Positions 1-10,589 of a stretch of DNA of 64,000 nt are shown in pieces. The notes beneath the pieces were generated by a model. That model searched no databases. It worked only from the letters and a program-made list of their open reading frames with translations, and was not told the DNA's origin. Source of the DNA: Eudasyphora cyanicolor (taxonomy: Eukaryota > Arthropoda > Insecta > Diptera > Muscidae). Position numbers and translations under genes: made by a program. The stretch is taken from the NCBI GenBank assembly GCA_963930755.1, contig OZ005738.1, positions 199,792,248-199,856,247 of the forward strand. The letters run 5' to 3'. How positions within the stretch are numbered: position 1 is the first letter of the stretch; each line of letters begins with the position of its first letter.

Positions 1-82
1 AATAAACATTCCCCATTGAATTTGAATTGTCTTTGTTTTTTTCTTTAAAAAAGTAGGGAACCTCGAAATGGATCACGCTATA
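1..82 (+). mobile_element. mariner-family end fragment (truncated by window edge)
   Basis: The reverse complement of this segment matches the terminal inverted repeat at 51861 and at 60551: each reads GTGATCCATTTCGAGGTTCC followed by a T/A-rich run and a stretch related to GAATTTTCTGTG. Here it ends with GGATCACGCTATA, the outer tip of the element. By comparison with the copy at 51861-52762, where the transposase is readable, this tip is the transposase 3' side, so the element would lie on the + strand and extend left of the window. No coding sequence is visible in the part shown. Confidence 0.7.
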
Positions 83-87
83 TTTTC

Positions 88-300
88 TCGGTATACAGTA
101 CGAAAAAAGTATCTCTACTTGGATTACCCGTTATATAGAGAAAGTGCATAAAATCCGCCGTGAGCAAAAAAATTCGTATGGCCATTATATTATTAATTAG
201 GCTAACTTGACAAAACGAAGGATACAGAATTTCTTATTTTTGGGGCTATTTTCACGTCCAATTCTCAGAATTTAGTCCCAAAATCATGTGTTGTACATTT
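88..300. repeat. dispersed repeat, inverted relative to 51570-51740
   Basis: The stretch around 160-290 is the reverse complement of a stretch near 51600-51720: both share a segment related to GGCTACTTTCACGTCCAATTCTCAG and a segment related to CGTAGGGCCATTTAATTATTAATT, in the same order. This is seen directly by comparing the two places. It belongs to the same patchwork that surrounds the 1800 and 51861 elements, so it may be part of one older element. It codes for nothing recognisable. Confidence 0.55.
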
Positions 301-1587
301 TTGGGCGATTGTTCGCTTGTTACGTTAGGCCGAGGTACTCTTGGGCTCATAGCCATTATCTGCATGTCATTCTTAATTTTATAATTTACAATTATACAAA
401 AGCACAGACCAACAAATAATAACACGATGACGTCGCTTGTTTTCGTGGCTCGCGATGCGAACCCAAGCAAAAAACAAAAATGTATTGGTATGAGAGTTTT
501 AGTATGTTGACTTAATTCGGCAAAGTACGGGTTTGGCTAGTAGTTCTTGTTAAGTTCAATTTACAGCTTACATAAGTATTTCAGCTGATTTAAGTTAAAG
601 ACATACATTATTGCTATTGAATTCTGAAGATGATAGAGTGGTGTCTATCGAAACTGCAGTCAGTTCTACCAAGCAATTATAACTCTCTACCAGTTTTTGT
701 ATTTGTTTCTATTATTTTTTTGCTATAGACATAAAGTAACTGAAACATATGGTCTCGAACCGAATAAATTCTGACTGAATAACATAAGCACAGACCAACA
801 ATAAATAACAACAACATTTACAATTATTTAAACATTATATGTATGTAAAATGTTCAATTTTTTGTAACTACCCTTTTTCGAATTTAAGAAATGAGAAAAA
901 CATTGTCCAGCATCAGCTAATGGTGATTGATTTCGATTCTGAAAAATATTTGCCCTTTTTTATGTGGAACTGATGTATTCCCTCGAATTAAACTTACCTC
1001 ATAATTCAAAATGCCAAAATATGGTATAAAATTGCAGTTTTCGGGAAAAGAGAATGGTGCACTTTTTTGCAGAAACGAAATTGCCATAAATGACCTAAAT
1101 TTGAAGCTACCCGAGATTTTGCATGTTGTTCCAATGTGGCGCATCAATGTGTTAGCCGTCGGCTACGGCCGAACTTTAGGAATTTGGCCGATGTTCGGCT
1201 TCGCCTTCGGTCGAACTCTAACAGGTATGATATTCGATAAACACAATAACTCGGTCTATAACTGTAGTTTTATACTTATGTATGTATGTTATATGTATGA
1301 CTGTCTGTTTGTATGAATGGAAAATCTATTCACCCATCCATCTAGTCATCATCCATCTGTACGCACTGAACCACAATAATACCAGTTATTGCATTGGGTT
1401 GGCTGTGGCAGAAGCTGCTGCAGACACGCGAAGATTATCGTGGTTGTAGGCTTTTGACTGTAGTTGTCGTCGGTTAACTGCTGTTGTTTGGTTTTGAAGA
1501 TTGCAACACGATTGCGCAATATAGAATAAGACATGTTGCCAGTTGCCAACAAGTTGCACTCGCGCACAGGGTCACACAGATATACGT
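301..1587. other. AT-rich, no gene seen
   Basis: Short open frames here are not convincing. A 16-base word, AAGCACAGACCAACAA, occurs twice (about 391 and 786) followed by TAATAAC-like sequence. A patch at about 1150-1220 is built from repeats of GGCCGAA/TTCGGC. Neither is assignable. Confidence 0.5.
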
Positions 1588-1638
1588 TCACACGCACTCA
1601 CACACGCACTCACACACGCACTCACACACACACACACA
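1588..1638. repeat. CA-rich microsatellite (CACGCACTCACA)n
   Basis: Three to four copies of a 12-base unit CACGCACTCACA run into a pure (CA)n tract. The open frame across it (His/Thr/Ser repeats) is a by-product of the microsatellite. Confidence 0.9.
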
Positions 1639-1799
1639 GAAGAATAATAACACAATTGCGTACTCGAAGAACTTGTATTCGACGGACGTGAAACTCGCAT
1701 TTGAACGTTTGCTCAAGATAGATTTGTAGCACTTTTTCTATATTTTTGTTCTCAGTATACCATACGGAATATCTCTTTTGTGTCTGAAGCAAAGTTGTA

Positions 1800-2304
1800 A
1801 CAGGTGGCGCAAAAGTAACCTTTCGATGTTATGTTAGACGCGATTGGCGGTCAGCAGCTAACAGCTGATGCACCGTCTGGACTTTGTACGGAAACATCTT
1901 CAAATCTTGTACCAAAATTCGCTGTAGAGACCGTCGACTGATACCCATTTGCGTGGCACGTCGTCTGGTCGATGTCGACGGCACTTCCATGACATCCTCG
2001 GCTACAGCAGCAATATTCTCTGCAGAACGGCTACTCCGGGGTCTGCCACGCCTGGCAGCATCTCGTGTTGTGCCAGTCTCTTCGAGGCGAGCGGCTAAAC
2101 GTCGCAGTGTTTCACCAGTAGGCGTTGGACGGCCAGGAAATCTGTGCCAAAGTCACCGACCGATTATTGGTCAAATAAATAGTCAGCAATATTCCGCGTT
2201 CTGGAGCAGTGTAGCGTAACATTGTCAAAACAGAACTGACATTAGGGGCCAATCGCAAAATTTATAGCATATTCTGATAGGAGGATTACTTTTGCGCCAC
2301 CTGT
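1800..2304 (-). mobile_element. 505-bp non-autonomous Tc1/mariner element
   Basis: The element has perfect terminal inverted repeats, ACAGGTGGCGCAAAAGTAA at the left and its reverse complement at the right, flanked by TA on both sides (1798-1799 and 2305-2306). The host repeat continues across the insertion: the words GTGTCTGAAGCAAAGTTG and ATATTGAA-AGGAG that flank it are joined directly at about 51400-51430, an approximate empty site. TA target, TIR size and the encoded domain all indicate Tc1/mariner. At 505 bp it cannot encode a full transposase. Confidence 0.92.
1834..2152 (-). pseudogene. Tc1/mariner transposase, N-terminal DNA-binding part only
   Basis: Reading the minus strand from 2152 to the stop at 1834-1836 gives about 105 codons without a break and without a start ATG. 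The middle reads RRGRPRSSRSAENIAAVAED, followed by STRRRATQMGISRRSLQRIL. This is the GRPR linker and second helix-turn-helix of mariner-type transposases, with a VQDLK tail that normally precedes the catalytic domain. No DDD/E catalytic domain follows. The plus-strand open frame over the same bases is a shadow. Confidence in family assignment is high; whether the fragment is ever expressed is unknown. Confidence 0.85.
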
Positions 2305-2560
2305 TACATAGATATTGAATAGGAGAACAAAATGCGGAACAAACCTACACGAAAAAAGTGCATCCAGTGCCTTAAAAATTGCAAAAATGTTCTGTTCTGT
2401 TCTGTATTATAATGTTCGGGTTTAATGTTCTGGTTTATAGTTATACGTATTTTCCAATATTTTACTGACAGATATTTTATGACTTTGTGGGCATTTTTGC
2501 GATTTTTAAGGCACTGGAAGCATTTTTTTCGGAAATATTGTCGCGAAGCGAACAAAAAAC
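2305..2560. repeat. dispersed repeat with internal inverted repeat
   Basis: Contains AAAAAGTGCATCCAGTGCCT followed by TAAAAATTGCAAAAATG and, about 100 bases later, its reverse complement (GCATTTTTGCGATTTTTAAG, then GCACTGG). The same word appears at about 51190-51240, 51800-51850 and, degenerate, 52890-52925. This is MITE-like structure; no superfamily can be assigned. Confidence 0.7.
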
Positions 2561-2850
2561 TACATCAAGTACGGTTTAATTGATGTAGTTTTCGGTGGTA
2601 CATTCAAAAATCGGAGGGGCATCAAAACATTTTGAAGTTTGTGCATTTTAGATGCATTTCCGAACACTATTTTCTACTCATAGGCACATCCAATACGCTA
2701 AAACGAAATTAAATAAAATGTACATCAATTGATAGGGCTTTAAGTCGACTATCAATAAATCGGAGGGGTATCAAAATACTTTGACCATTGTTCATTCTAG
2801 AGCCATTTTAAATTGTCATATTCTCGAAGTTACCCTCACATTTATTAATT
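2561..2850. other. AT-rich, internal near-duplicate, no gene
   Basis: Two related stretches occur, each with ATCAATT/AATTGATGTAG, AATCGGAGGGG(C/T)ATCAAAA and CATTTT(A/G)GA near their ends (about 2577-2660 and 2720-2800). They look like a diverged tandem or paired repeat. No coding sequence was recognised. Confidence 0.4.
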
Positions 2851-2851
2851 T

Positions 2852-4117
2852 AACAAGTAAGAAAGTTCAGTCGGGTGAACCGACTTATGAATCCCCTCAC
2901 CTTGAGTCCCAAAAAAATATTCGTAATTTTTTTTATTTTGTTTTAATTAAATTATTATCAACTTAAATTGCATTTAATAACTTTAAAGTATGTACTACTA
3001 TTAAAATTAAAAGCTGTTTACAGTTGGTACAAAATTGTTAATTTGTGTGGGAAGTACCAAAAGGGGCGTGCTAATAACGGCCACTTTTCTCTGGACTCTA
3101 GATACTATAAAAGCACTACACCGTAAAAATTTTCAAGTATTTATATTCACTGGTATTAAAGTTAAAATCTATTAACTTTTGGTACAAAATGGTCCATTTG
3201 TGTGGGAGGTACAAAAAGGGTCGTAATAACGCCCACTTTTATGCGCACTTTTGGTACTATAAAAGCATTATACTGTACAAAATTTCAAGTGTTTATATGC
3301 ACTGGTATTAAAGTTATAAGCTCTTAACTTTTGGTGTAAAATAGTCAATTTGTGTGGGAGGTATTAAAAGGGGTGTGGCAATAACGGCCGCTTTTCTCTA
3401 GACTCAAGGTACTATTAAAGCATTATACTGTACAAAATTCCAAGCATTTGTATGCACTGGTATTAAACTTATAAGCTGGTAACTTTTGGTACAAAATGGT
3501 CCATTTGTGTGGGAGGTACCAAAGGGGGCGCGCCAATAACGCCCACTTTTCTCTGGACTGTAGGTACTATAAAAACATTACACTGTGCAAAATTTCATGT
3601 ATTTGTATGAACTGATATTAAAGCTATAAGCGGTTAACTTTTGGTGCAAAATGGTCCATTTGTGTGGAAGGTACCAAAAATGGAGTGGCGACTTCGCCCA
3701 TTTTTCTTGACGTGTTAGCGACTAACAAACTAATACTATGTGTGAAATTTCGGAAGATTCGAGTAAGTAGTATAGAAGGTATTAAATAATCAATATTTCA
3801 CTAAAATGTAACCCTTTGTGAGGGAGGTATTAGAAGGAGTGGACCAATATGGCCCATCTTCGAACTTAGCCGGAAAAATATTACCGCATACCAAATTTGT
3901 AGTCAATCCGTTACTCCTTTCAAGAGTTATCGTGCGCACCAGCCAGCAGACAGACACACAGACAGACGGACGGACGGACATTGCTCAAATGACTTAAGAT
4001 GACCCAAAACGGATTTCCGCCGAACATACTTAGGGTCCTAGGCCACTCCTTCGATGTGTTACACTTTTGGCTCGTAGCAAATGATATATACCCTCCTCTC
4101 TAAGGTGAGGGGATAAT
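2852..4117 (+). mobile_element. DINE-1/HINE-like element with ~155-bp tandem core
   Basis: The left end reads AAGTAAGAAAGTTCAGTCGG and contains the hairpin GTCGGGTGAACCGAC. The core repeats a ~155-bp unit marked by ATTTGTGTGGGAGGTACC; copies begin near 3042, 3196, 3348, 3503 and 3658, with a shorter variant at about 3815. The right part has a (CAGA/CGGA)n tract at about 3950-3980, then ACTCCTTCGATGTGTTACAC and a terminal ACCCTCCTCTCTAAGGTGAGG hairpin. Subterminal hairpin, central tandem repeats, short microsatellite and 3' hairpin are the published layout of DINE-1/HINE (Helentron-derived) elements. That assignment is by architecture, not by a database match. Confidence 0.75.
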
Positions 4118-4704
4118 GAGATTGTATAATACGAGTAAGTCATCTGAAAAACATTCACTGATCTTTTAAGTTGCCGACGTCATTAAATTTAACTATGAAA
4201 AATAAAATTAGTCACGATTTTGTTCTAAACATGAACATTTTTGTAATAAAATTTGAAATTCATTTTTTCTGTTGTTTTCTGTAATCTGCATACGTTTCCT
4301 GTCCTTATACGAAATCTGCATGGATACCACCACTGTGTTGTGAAATATATTTACAGAAAGTGAGGGAATTTCGCAATTTTTTTTTGGAATTTACAAATGT
4401 AGTTCAAGCACCCGGATCGAAATACATTAGGTATTTTTCTCATAATACGAGTGTGTATGATATTATATAAAATAGGTATTAAACATTTCCAAAAGCATGG
4501 ATATCTAAGTTCTGCATTTAGACTCCAACATGAAGTGTTCAGACGTGGATTCATATGGGCGGTGTTATTTTTATTGGATAGTGCATATTGCTGTGCAACA
4601 TCCTATGTTGTCGTGAATATGCCCATTTTGCACTGAGATATTACATTTTGGTACAAGTTAAAGTTCCAAAATGGCCTTTTTGTCTATTTCGTGATACTAT
4701 ATAA
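4118..4704. other. AT-rich, no gene seen
   Basis: No repeat family shared with the rest of the window was recognised here apart from general AT richness. Open frames of about 60 codons on both strands have no recognisable motif. Confidence 0.4.
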
Positions 4705-4712
4705 GTATGAAT

Positions 4713-5161
4713 TAGGGATGTAACGAAAGTGACTTTAGCGAAAGCGAATGCGAAAGCGAATATTGAAATATATTTTTTGCGAATGCGAATGCGAAAGCGA
4801 ATAATGAAATATGCATTTTTGCGAAAGCGAATGCGAATGCGAATAATAGTTAGAGCCTTTAGTACCAACAAATTTAAGGAACTGAATTGATACTTTTCCA
4901 GGATATTCAAGTATTAAGACTGTTTTCCATAGTTTTACCTCCTGTTACCACAAGCACACACATATCTTCAAATTGTGTGAAGGGAATAAGGAGATTTAAC
5001 ACTTTAAAAAATGGAAGCGAATACTGATATATATTTTTTGCGAAAGCGAATGCGAAAGCGAATAATCCAAAGATGGTTTTTGCGAATGCGAAAGCGAATT
5101 TTAAAATGATGCGAATAATTCGCGTTCGCATATGCGAATGCGAATATTCGTTACATCCCTA
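4713..5161. mobile_element. 449-bp non-autonomous hAT element
   Basis: The termini TAGGGATGTAACGAA and TTCGTTACATCCCTA are exact inverted repeats. They are flanked by an exact 8-bp duplication GTATGAAT (4705-4712 and 5162-5169). An 8-bp duplication is diagnostic of hAT. Both arms consist of many copies of GCGAAAGCGAATGC-type words in opposite orientation, with a central ~150-bp non-repetitive part (about 4850-5020). A second, interrupted copy lies at 26450-27671. Apparent Phe/Ala-rich open frames are products of the GCGAAT repeats. Confidence 0.93.
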
Positions 5162-5169
5162 GTATGAAT

Positions 5170-5980
5170 GTAATTAAATCTCTATGACGGACGGGGTTGC
5201 CCCTGTGTTTTATAAAGTGCTCAATATGCCAGATTGAAACATTTGAAGTCATTTGATCACTCCCTACGACAGTTTTCGATGTGACCAACGCGACAGGTTG
5301 ACGGTCGTACATACGGACATGGCTCACGTTATATGTATACATCCAAATTATAAATACCAATTCAACGAGAGTTTTCCCTTTCCTCCCATTATGAATTAAA
5401 ATTCCGCAATAATTATCCTCTGCGAAAAAAAGGATGTAGTCGTATGTATTCCGAATGTATCTAAAATGGAGAGGGAGGGAGTTTGAAATGAGTAGAAGAT
5501 TAAAAACAGAAAATGACGATATACTCGTGTGCTTATTATACAGTGCACAGTATAATAAATTTTAACCCTAATGAAATACCCATTGCTAAATTAGGCGACT
5601 TTAAGATTGTTTCGGTTTAAAAAAAAATATATTTCGACATCGTTGGTCTGTTGGTTTGCGAGTTGGGAATAGTCAATCGGCCCTGTTGATCCGGCATTGC
5701 TATCGTTCCTAGCCATACTCTTTGCTGTCCTTGATTTGGCGTTGGTTATTGGATCACGTCGGGTCACCAATTGTGGCGTTGTCTTCAGTAATAGTAACCA
5801 TTATGATTCACTCAATTCGTTACACAGCGTTGTAATATAAAAGAGAGTTAATTAGAGTTGGTAATAAAATAATGTGGTACTATATGTTGGGAAATAAATA
5901 ATTTTGTAATATGTACTTTTTTCCTTTATTTATTCCACCTGGGAACATATGGGACCTTCCTCTATCATGACATGTTGTTT
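5170..5980. other. unassigned interval
   Basis: A moderately GC-richer block at about 5640-5830 differs from its AT-rich surroundings and may be part of the LINE whose tail follows, or a solo terminal repeat. No paired terminal repeat was found in the window. Confidence 0.3.
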
Positions 5981-5988
5981 TTATTTCA

Positions 5989-6170
5989 TTAAATGAAGTA
6001 CATATTATGGTTTTCAATTTCTAACGTTAAGGTTCGACGCATTGTGTCCTTCGGCCATCCACGTCTTCGGCTGCCCTGTGGGTTCCATTCCAGTGAAAAT
6101 CTTGTGACACATTCGGGTAATTTGTGAAGGGTTTGCCCCTCCCATTTTCACGTTCCTCATATTATTTGTT
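5989..6170 (-). pseudogene. RTE-like LINE, C-terminal scrap
   Basis: On the minus strand, ending at the stop 5989-5991, the frame reads EWNPQGSRRRGWPKDTMRRT and then about 16 more residues. The WNPQG-RRRGRPKDT-RR block is the conserved tail found downstream of the reverse transcriptase in RTE-like LINEs. Upstream, the matching sequence continues in another frame near 6110 (a frame with PSQITRM), so at least one frameshift is present. The rest of the element is missing. The family call rests on recognising this motif. Confidence 0.6.
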
Positions 6171-6394
6171 TGCCGATGGGAGATGCAAAAGTTCTCCTCC
6201 TACTCTTGAATTGAATATAGCCACGTAGAAAAAAAACTCAATTTCAGAAATGTCAAAACGCAAAACTTCTGACTGAAAAAAATCGATTCGATCAAGTAAT
6301 TCAAAATAGGCTTTAGGCTTTATTCTCGAGAACACCTAAGTCCCCGGCGGAAAAAGTCCGGGCGGATAATATTAAACAACACAAAACATAAATA

Positions 6395-7640
6395 CATAGT
6401 TAAATCGCTTCTGTAGTAAATTCTCCCAAATCTATTCCGCTTGAAACATATATATGTTCGAGGTATTCTAAAAATATATGATATTTGACACACACAAGTA
6501 TTATATGTTTGGGAGGACGTTGTTCTAAACAAAAGTATGTTTTCATACAAATATTTTTTTATATGGAATTAATTTTTCCGGCAAATTCTTCTCTTTTTCA
6601 GAAGTTCAAAGTGAAATTTTTTACAAATTTAATATCTTTGTATAATTCGATTAAAATTGAAATCATGTACTCTTGCGTAACGCATTGATGGATTGACAAC
6701 AAGTGATGATTTGGAATATTTATAAATTTTAAGTTTTTGCCGTAAATAGTGATGTCAAGCGGGAAATCCAGATTCCGAAATTTTTTTTAAAATGAATCTC
6801 GGGATATTTCAATAATAATATATGAAGCTGCCTCATATAAAATATTAAGTGATAGATAGATACGCTCTGTCGAAAATGTAAACAAATGAAGCAAATTGTT
6901 AACATCAAAAAACATTGACACAATCCGGTGACAAAGTTCGAAATTTGGAAAAGAATTACAAAATATATCATAAATTTAATTATAAACAAGTAAACATAAA
7001 ACAAGAACACAAATGGAGCTTGCTTGTGTCCCACAAAACGAAGAACATTGTATTCTTTCAAATTTATGAAAAAATCCTAATATAAAATCTGATTTGGATC
7101 GACACATCGATGTGGTTCTCATAAAAACGGAATTAGTCAAACTGATCTCTCAAGTTGAAAAAACTATTTTTCGCGGTTTGATGATAGAAAATTATAACAT
7201 CCATAATAATTCAGACGGCGATCTGAAATTGGGCCAAAATTATTCCACAGCTAAGATGTTGTGAAATATTTTAATAAAAGTTAGTATTTTTTAACAAAAG
7301 TGAATTATCCTTTAGCTGTTTTATCTTTTTAAATAAAATATACTTGGTAAACTTCTTAAACAATAACTATGTTTGTGTGTAAACACATATTTCATTTGTG
7401 AAAATCAGTTCGCAGATATATTTTGTTCTAATATATTAATTAATATACGCGTTCCAAACAAAATTTCTTGATTTTCAATAAAATTTATTTGTTCACAAAT
7501 ATATAATATTTAAAAATTTTAGTTCCAAATATAGTTTTGGTCAATTAAAAAAAATGCGATTTTCCCTCGTGCCGTATTTAAGAATTTGTATTCCCAATAT
7601 ATTTTCATCCAATTCAAACATATCAAAAAACGGCGATTGT
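6395..7640 (+). mobile_element. diverged copy of the window's ~745-bp TA MITE
   Basis: The left part (about 6400-6545) carries TCGCTTCTGTAGTA, CGGCTTGAAACATATATATG and GGACGTTGTTCTAAACAAA; the right part (about 7270-7640) carries TTTAAATAAAATATA(C/T)TTGG, ATATATTAATTAATATACGCG and AACGGCGATT. These are the same marks, in the same order, as in the well-preserved copy 24418-25162. The middle (about 6690-7260) is divergent and longer than in other copies, so it may hold a further insertion. Exact ends are not clear. Confidence 0.65.
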
Positions 7641-7699
7641 ATATTTTCAATCCAACCAACCACTGTGACTTGGAAAAAGTAGATTTGACCGAATCTAGT

Positions 7700-8204
7700 C
7701 GCATTTATGAGTATGGATGTATGTATGTACTTATGAACAAGTGGTAGTCGTCGATACATCATGAGAACTGGTGGTAGAATTAGTTCTGCTATGCCTGACG
7801 GGTCTGTGTCTCTGCATCTCTCACAACAGGTTTGTAGTGTATTTCACTTAACTGGGACTTTGTTACGGGACTTTTATTGCTACTTATGTGTGTTTTTGCT
7901 GTTGCTGCTTTTCTTATTTCTCTGCAAACGGGTTTATCGTAAAAGTGTGCAAACACGAACGAAGAAGAAGATACTTTCCACAACAACAACCAAGGAAACA
8001 CCGCCAGTATTAACAAAGGCAACAGCGGTAATAACGAGAAGCAGACATTTTCACAGTTTTACAGTGTCTTACAGCACTTTTGCAGCGCAACGGATAATTT
8101 TTAATGGTCTGCTCGTCTTCGTTTTGTTTTGGATTTCTTTTGGGAATGCAGAGATTATTGAAATATTGTGAAATTGTCCTTAAATAATTCGATAGGATTG
8201 GTTA
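7700..8204 (+). other. repeat-poor patch with a 136-codon open frame
   Basis: An ATG-initiated frame runs 7761-8171. Its middle is a hydrophobic run (about residues 40-58, mostly Leu/Phe/Val) followed by basic and Thr-rich sequence. No domain was recognised. The opposite strand is also open for 77 codons, so composition alone may explain the frame. It could be an isolated membrane-type peptide, an intron, or chance. I do not assert a gene. Confidence 0.2.
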
Positions 8205-9434
8205 GGTTAGGTTAGGTTGAATAGAAGGTCCGTTTCAACGTCTCATGTCCATGGACGTACACTTAAGCCAGTGGGTCGGCATATTATGCGCTACTTATTT
8301 ATGATTTACAGAAAATCGGTACTACTTAGACGCGAATTTTCTCAGTATCGTCCAGTTATATCCTCCGAGAAGAGTCAAGTCTAGTAATGTGTCGAACCCG
8401 AATATCGGATCGCGCATATGTGAAAGCCTGCCATTGGCGCAGAAAATGTTAGTTAGGTTAGGTTGAATAGAAGGTCCGTTTCAACGTCTCATGTCCATGG
8501 ACGTACACTTAAGCCAGTGGGTCGGCATATTATGCGCTACTTATTTATGATTTACAGAAAATCGGTACTACTTAGACGCGAATTTTCTCAGTATCGTCCA
8601 GTTATATCCTCCGAGAAGAGTCAAGTCTAGTAATGTGTCGAACCCGAATATCGGATCGCGCATATGTGAAAGCCTGCCATTGGCGCAGAAAATGTTAGTT
8701 AGGTTAGGTTGAATAGAAGGTCCGTTTCAACGTCTCATGTCCATGGACGTACACTTAAGCCAGTGGGTCGGCATATTATGCGCTACTTATTTATGATTTA
8801 CAGAAAATCGGTACTACTTAGACGCGAATTTTCTCAGTATCGTCCAGTTATATCCTCCGAGAAGAGTCAAGTCTAGTAATGTGTCGAACCCGAATATCGG
8901 ATCGCGCATATGTGAAAGCCTGCCATTGGCGCAGAAAATGTTAGTTAGGTTAGGTTGAATAGAAGGTCCGTTTCAACGTCTCATGTCCATGGACGTACAC
9001 TTAAGCCAGTGGGTCGGCATATTATGCGCTACTTATTTATGATTTACAGAAAATCGGTACTACTTAGACGCGAATTTTCTCAGTATCGTCCAGTTATATC
9101 CTCCGAGAAGAGTCAAGTCTAGTAATGTGTCGAACCCGAATATCGGATCGCGCATATGTGAAAGCCTGCCATTGGCGCAGAAAATGTTAGTTAGGTTAGG
9201 TTGAATAGAAGGTCCGTTTCAACGTCTCATGTCCATGGACGTACACTTTAGCCAGTGGGTCGGCATATTATGCGCTACTTATTTATGATTTACAGAAAAT
9301 CGGTACTACTTAGACGCGAATTTTCTCAGTATCGTCCAGTTATATCCTCCGAGAAGAGTCAAGTCTAGTAATGTGTCGAACCCGAATATCGGATCGCGCA
9401 TATGTGAAAGCCTGCCATTGGCGCAGAAAATGTT
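8205..9434 (-). repeat. five tandem 246-bp copies of a LINE 3' tail
   Basis: The word TCTCATGTCCATGGACGTAC starts at 8241, 8487, 8733, 8979 and 9225, an exact 246-base step. Copies look identical except for an A-to-T change in ACTTAAGCC in the fifth. Each unit carries GTTAGGTTAGGTT at its left edge, which on the minus strand is the 3' tail (AACCTAACCTAAC) of a retroposon, followed by that retroposon's last codons and 3' UTR. The parent LINE body continues at 9435-9576. Near identity points to a very recent expansion or an assembly artefact. Confidence 0.95.
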
Positions 9435-9576
9435 CCATCGTTTCGATGTGTTCACTGCATGCCGTGCATTCGTCGTTATCTGCTAGTCCTATGCGATGCA
9501 GATGTGCTTGTAAGCTTGAGTGTACCGTGAGAACAATCATCAGCCCACGGTTATGCCAAAATAAGTATTTTTCCAA
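9340..9576 (-). pseudogene. non-LTR retroposon ORF2, C-terminal end
   Basis: The minus-strand frame contains LQAHLHRIGLADNDECTACS then HIETMEHFL and QAFTYARS. This Cys-x2-Cys ... ETMEHFL-C-AF-YAR arrangement is the C-terminal zinc-knuckle-like region that follows RT/RNase H in Jockey/I/R1-type LINEs. It is truncated on its 5' side near 9576, and on the 3' side the frame stops just beyond the tandem-unit boundary. Clade assignment is tentative. Confidence 0.7.
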
Positions 9577-9599
9577 AATATGCTAGTATGTACATATAA

Positions 9600-9860
9600 A
9601 ATTGGTATTAAAAAAACCTATTTTGAAAGATGTAGGGCTCTAAACTTATTTTTGAGCTATGGCTTCTTCTGCAAAATTTCTTGGAATGACCCATACAAGA
9701 ATCGCGATGCGCCTTTGTATATGTTTTCGCTATTCTTGAATATTTTGGAAAAATAGCTATTTTGAAAGACCATAAGGCTTGAAATTAATGTTTGAGCTAC
9801 AGTTTCTTCTGCTAAGTTTCTCGGAATGACCCATAGAACAAAAAAAATGGACACACCCTA
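9600..9860. repeat. two diverged direct repeats of ~120 bp
   Basis: TTTTGAAAGA, GAGCTA(T/C)(G/A)GYTTCTTCTGC and TTTCT(T/C)GGAATGACCCATA occur twice in the same order (about 9620-9700 and 9760-9835). The unit is not seen elsewhere in the window. Confidence 0.6.
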
Positions 9861-10585
9861 GTGTACATATATTGTGAAACTCATGAACCGGAACGGTAAC
9901 GTTTGTAAACTTTTTTTGTAAACTTTTTTTGGAATTTTTTTATTTTATTTTTTTAATGGAGAACCTCTCAAAAATATTGTGTGACAATTTGAGATGAATC
10001 GGAGCAAAACTAAGGTAGATACAGTAGTTTAAAAAACCGCGCCTCAGTACATCAGAAAAACTTTAAAGCGTTTTCCCACAACCCACGTTTTCAAAGTCGT
10101 CGTACATCATAACTTCAAAACTACACACCGATCGTTTTGAAATTTTGATCACTATTTCGGTACATAATTTACGAGGTAACGCTGAAGAGATTTTTTCAAA
10201 TTTGTTACTTTTTTTATTTTACAATAGTAAATTAGCCGATGTTTTTGCAAAAATGTTTTTCACTTCAAAGAATAATTGCTGGCGTTGTCATATTTTTAAA
10301 TATTTTTTCGTGAAATTTTTACTCAATATATTTCGAAAGTTATACTATAATATACCGTTGGTTTTTTTTAATCAAACGATTTTAACTCAGTCGTCACAAA
10401 AAATTACAAAAATGTTTATTTTTTGCACGAATTAAATTTTACGTGGAAACCAGAACTGTGAAAACATGTTGCTCGGTCTATAGTAATTACTAAAGTTCTC
10501 AAAATTAAAAAATATGAAAACATTTTGAGGATTGAGGGCAATTCCAAATTTAAACGACCCAAAAATTGCCTTTCGATTTGATTGA
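9861..10585. other. AT-rich, no gene seen
   Basis: Strongly T-rich with long homopolymers. A 96-codon open frame (10145-10435) is Phe/Asn/Lys-rich without any motif and is best read as composition. Confidence 0.4.
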
Positions 10586-10589
10586 AATT

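Noticed and set aside
1884..2219. 111-codon + strand open frame
   Set aside because: It is the shadow of the transposase fragment on the minus strand, which shows clear motifs.
4641..5131. Phe-Ala-Phe-Ala membrane-like frames
   Set aside because: They come from the GCGAAAGCGAAT words of the hAT arms.
5640..5830. GC-richer block considered as a solo LTR
   Set aside because: No second copy, no TG/CA edges with a target duplication, and an RTE-like LINE tail lies next to it.
8197..8220. GGTTAGGTTAGGTTAGGTT as an insect telomeric (TTAGG)n repeat
   Set aside because: Flies lack TTAGG telomeres, and the same tail ends the LINE at 13671 (CCTAACCTAACC). It is the 3' tail of the retroposon.
8205..9434. 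Regular repeat as a CRISPR array
   Set aside because: The repeat is 246 bp with no spacers and lies in a eukaryotic genome; it contains LINE coding sequence.
10145..10435. 96-codon + strand frame
   Set aside because: Phe/Asn/Lys-rich composition explained by T-rich DNA; no motif or support.
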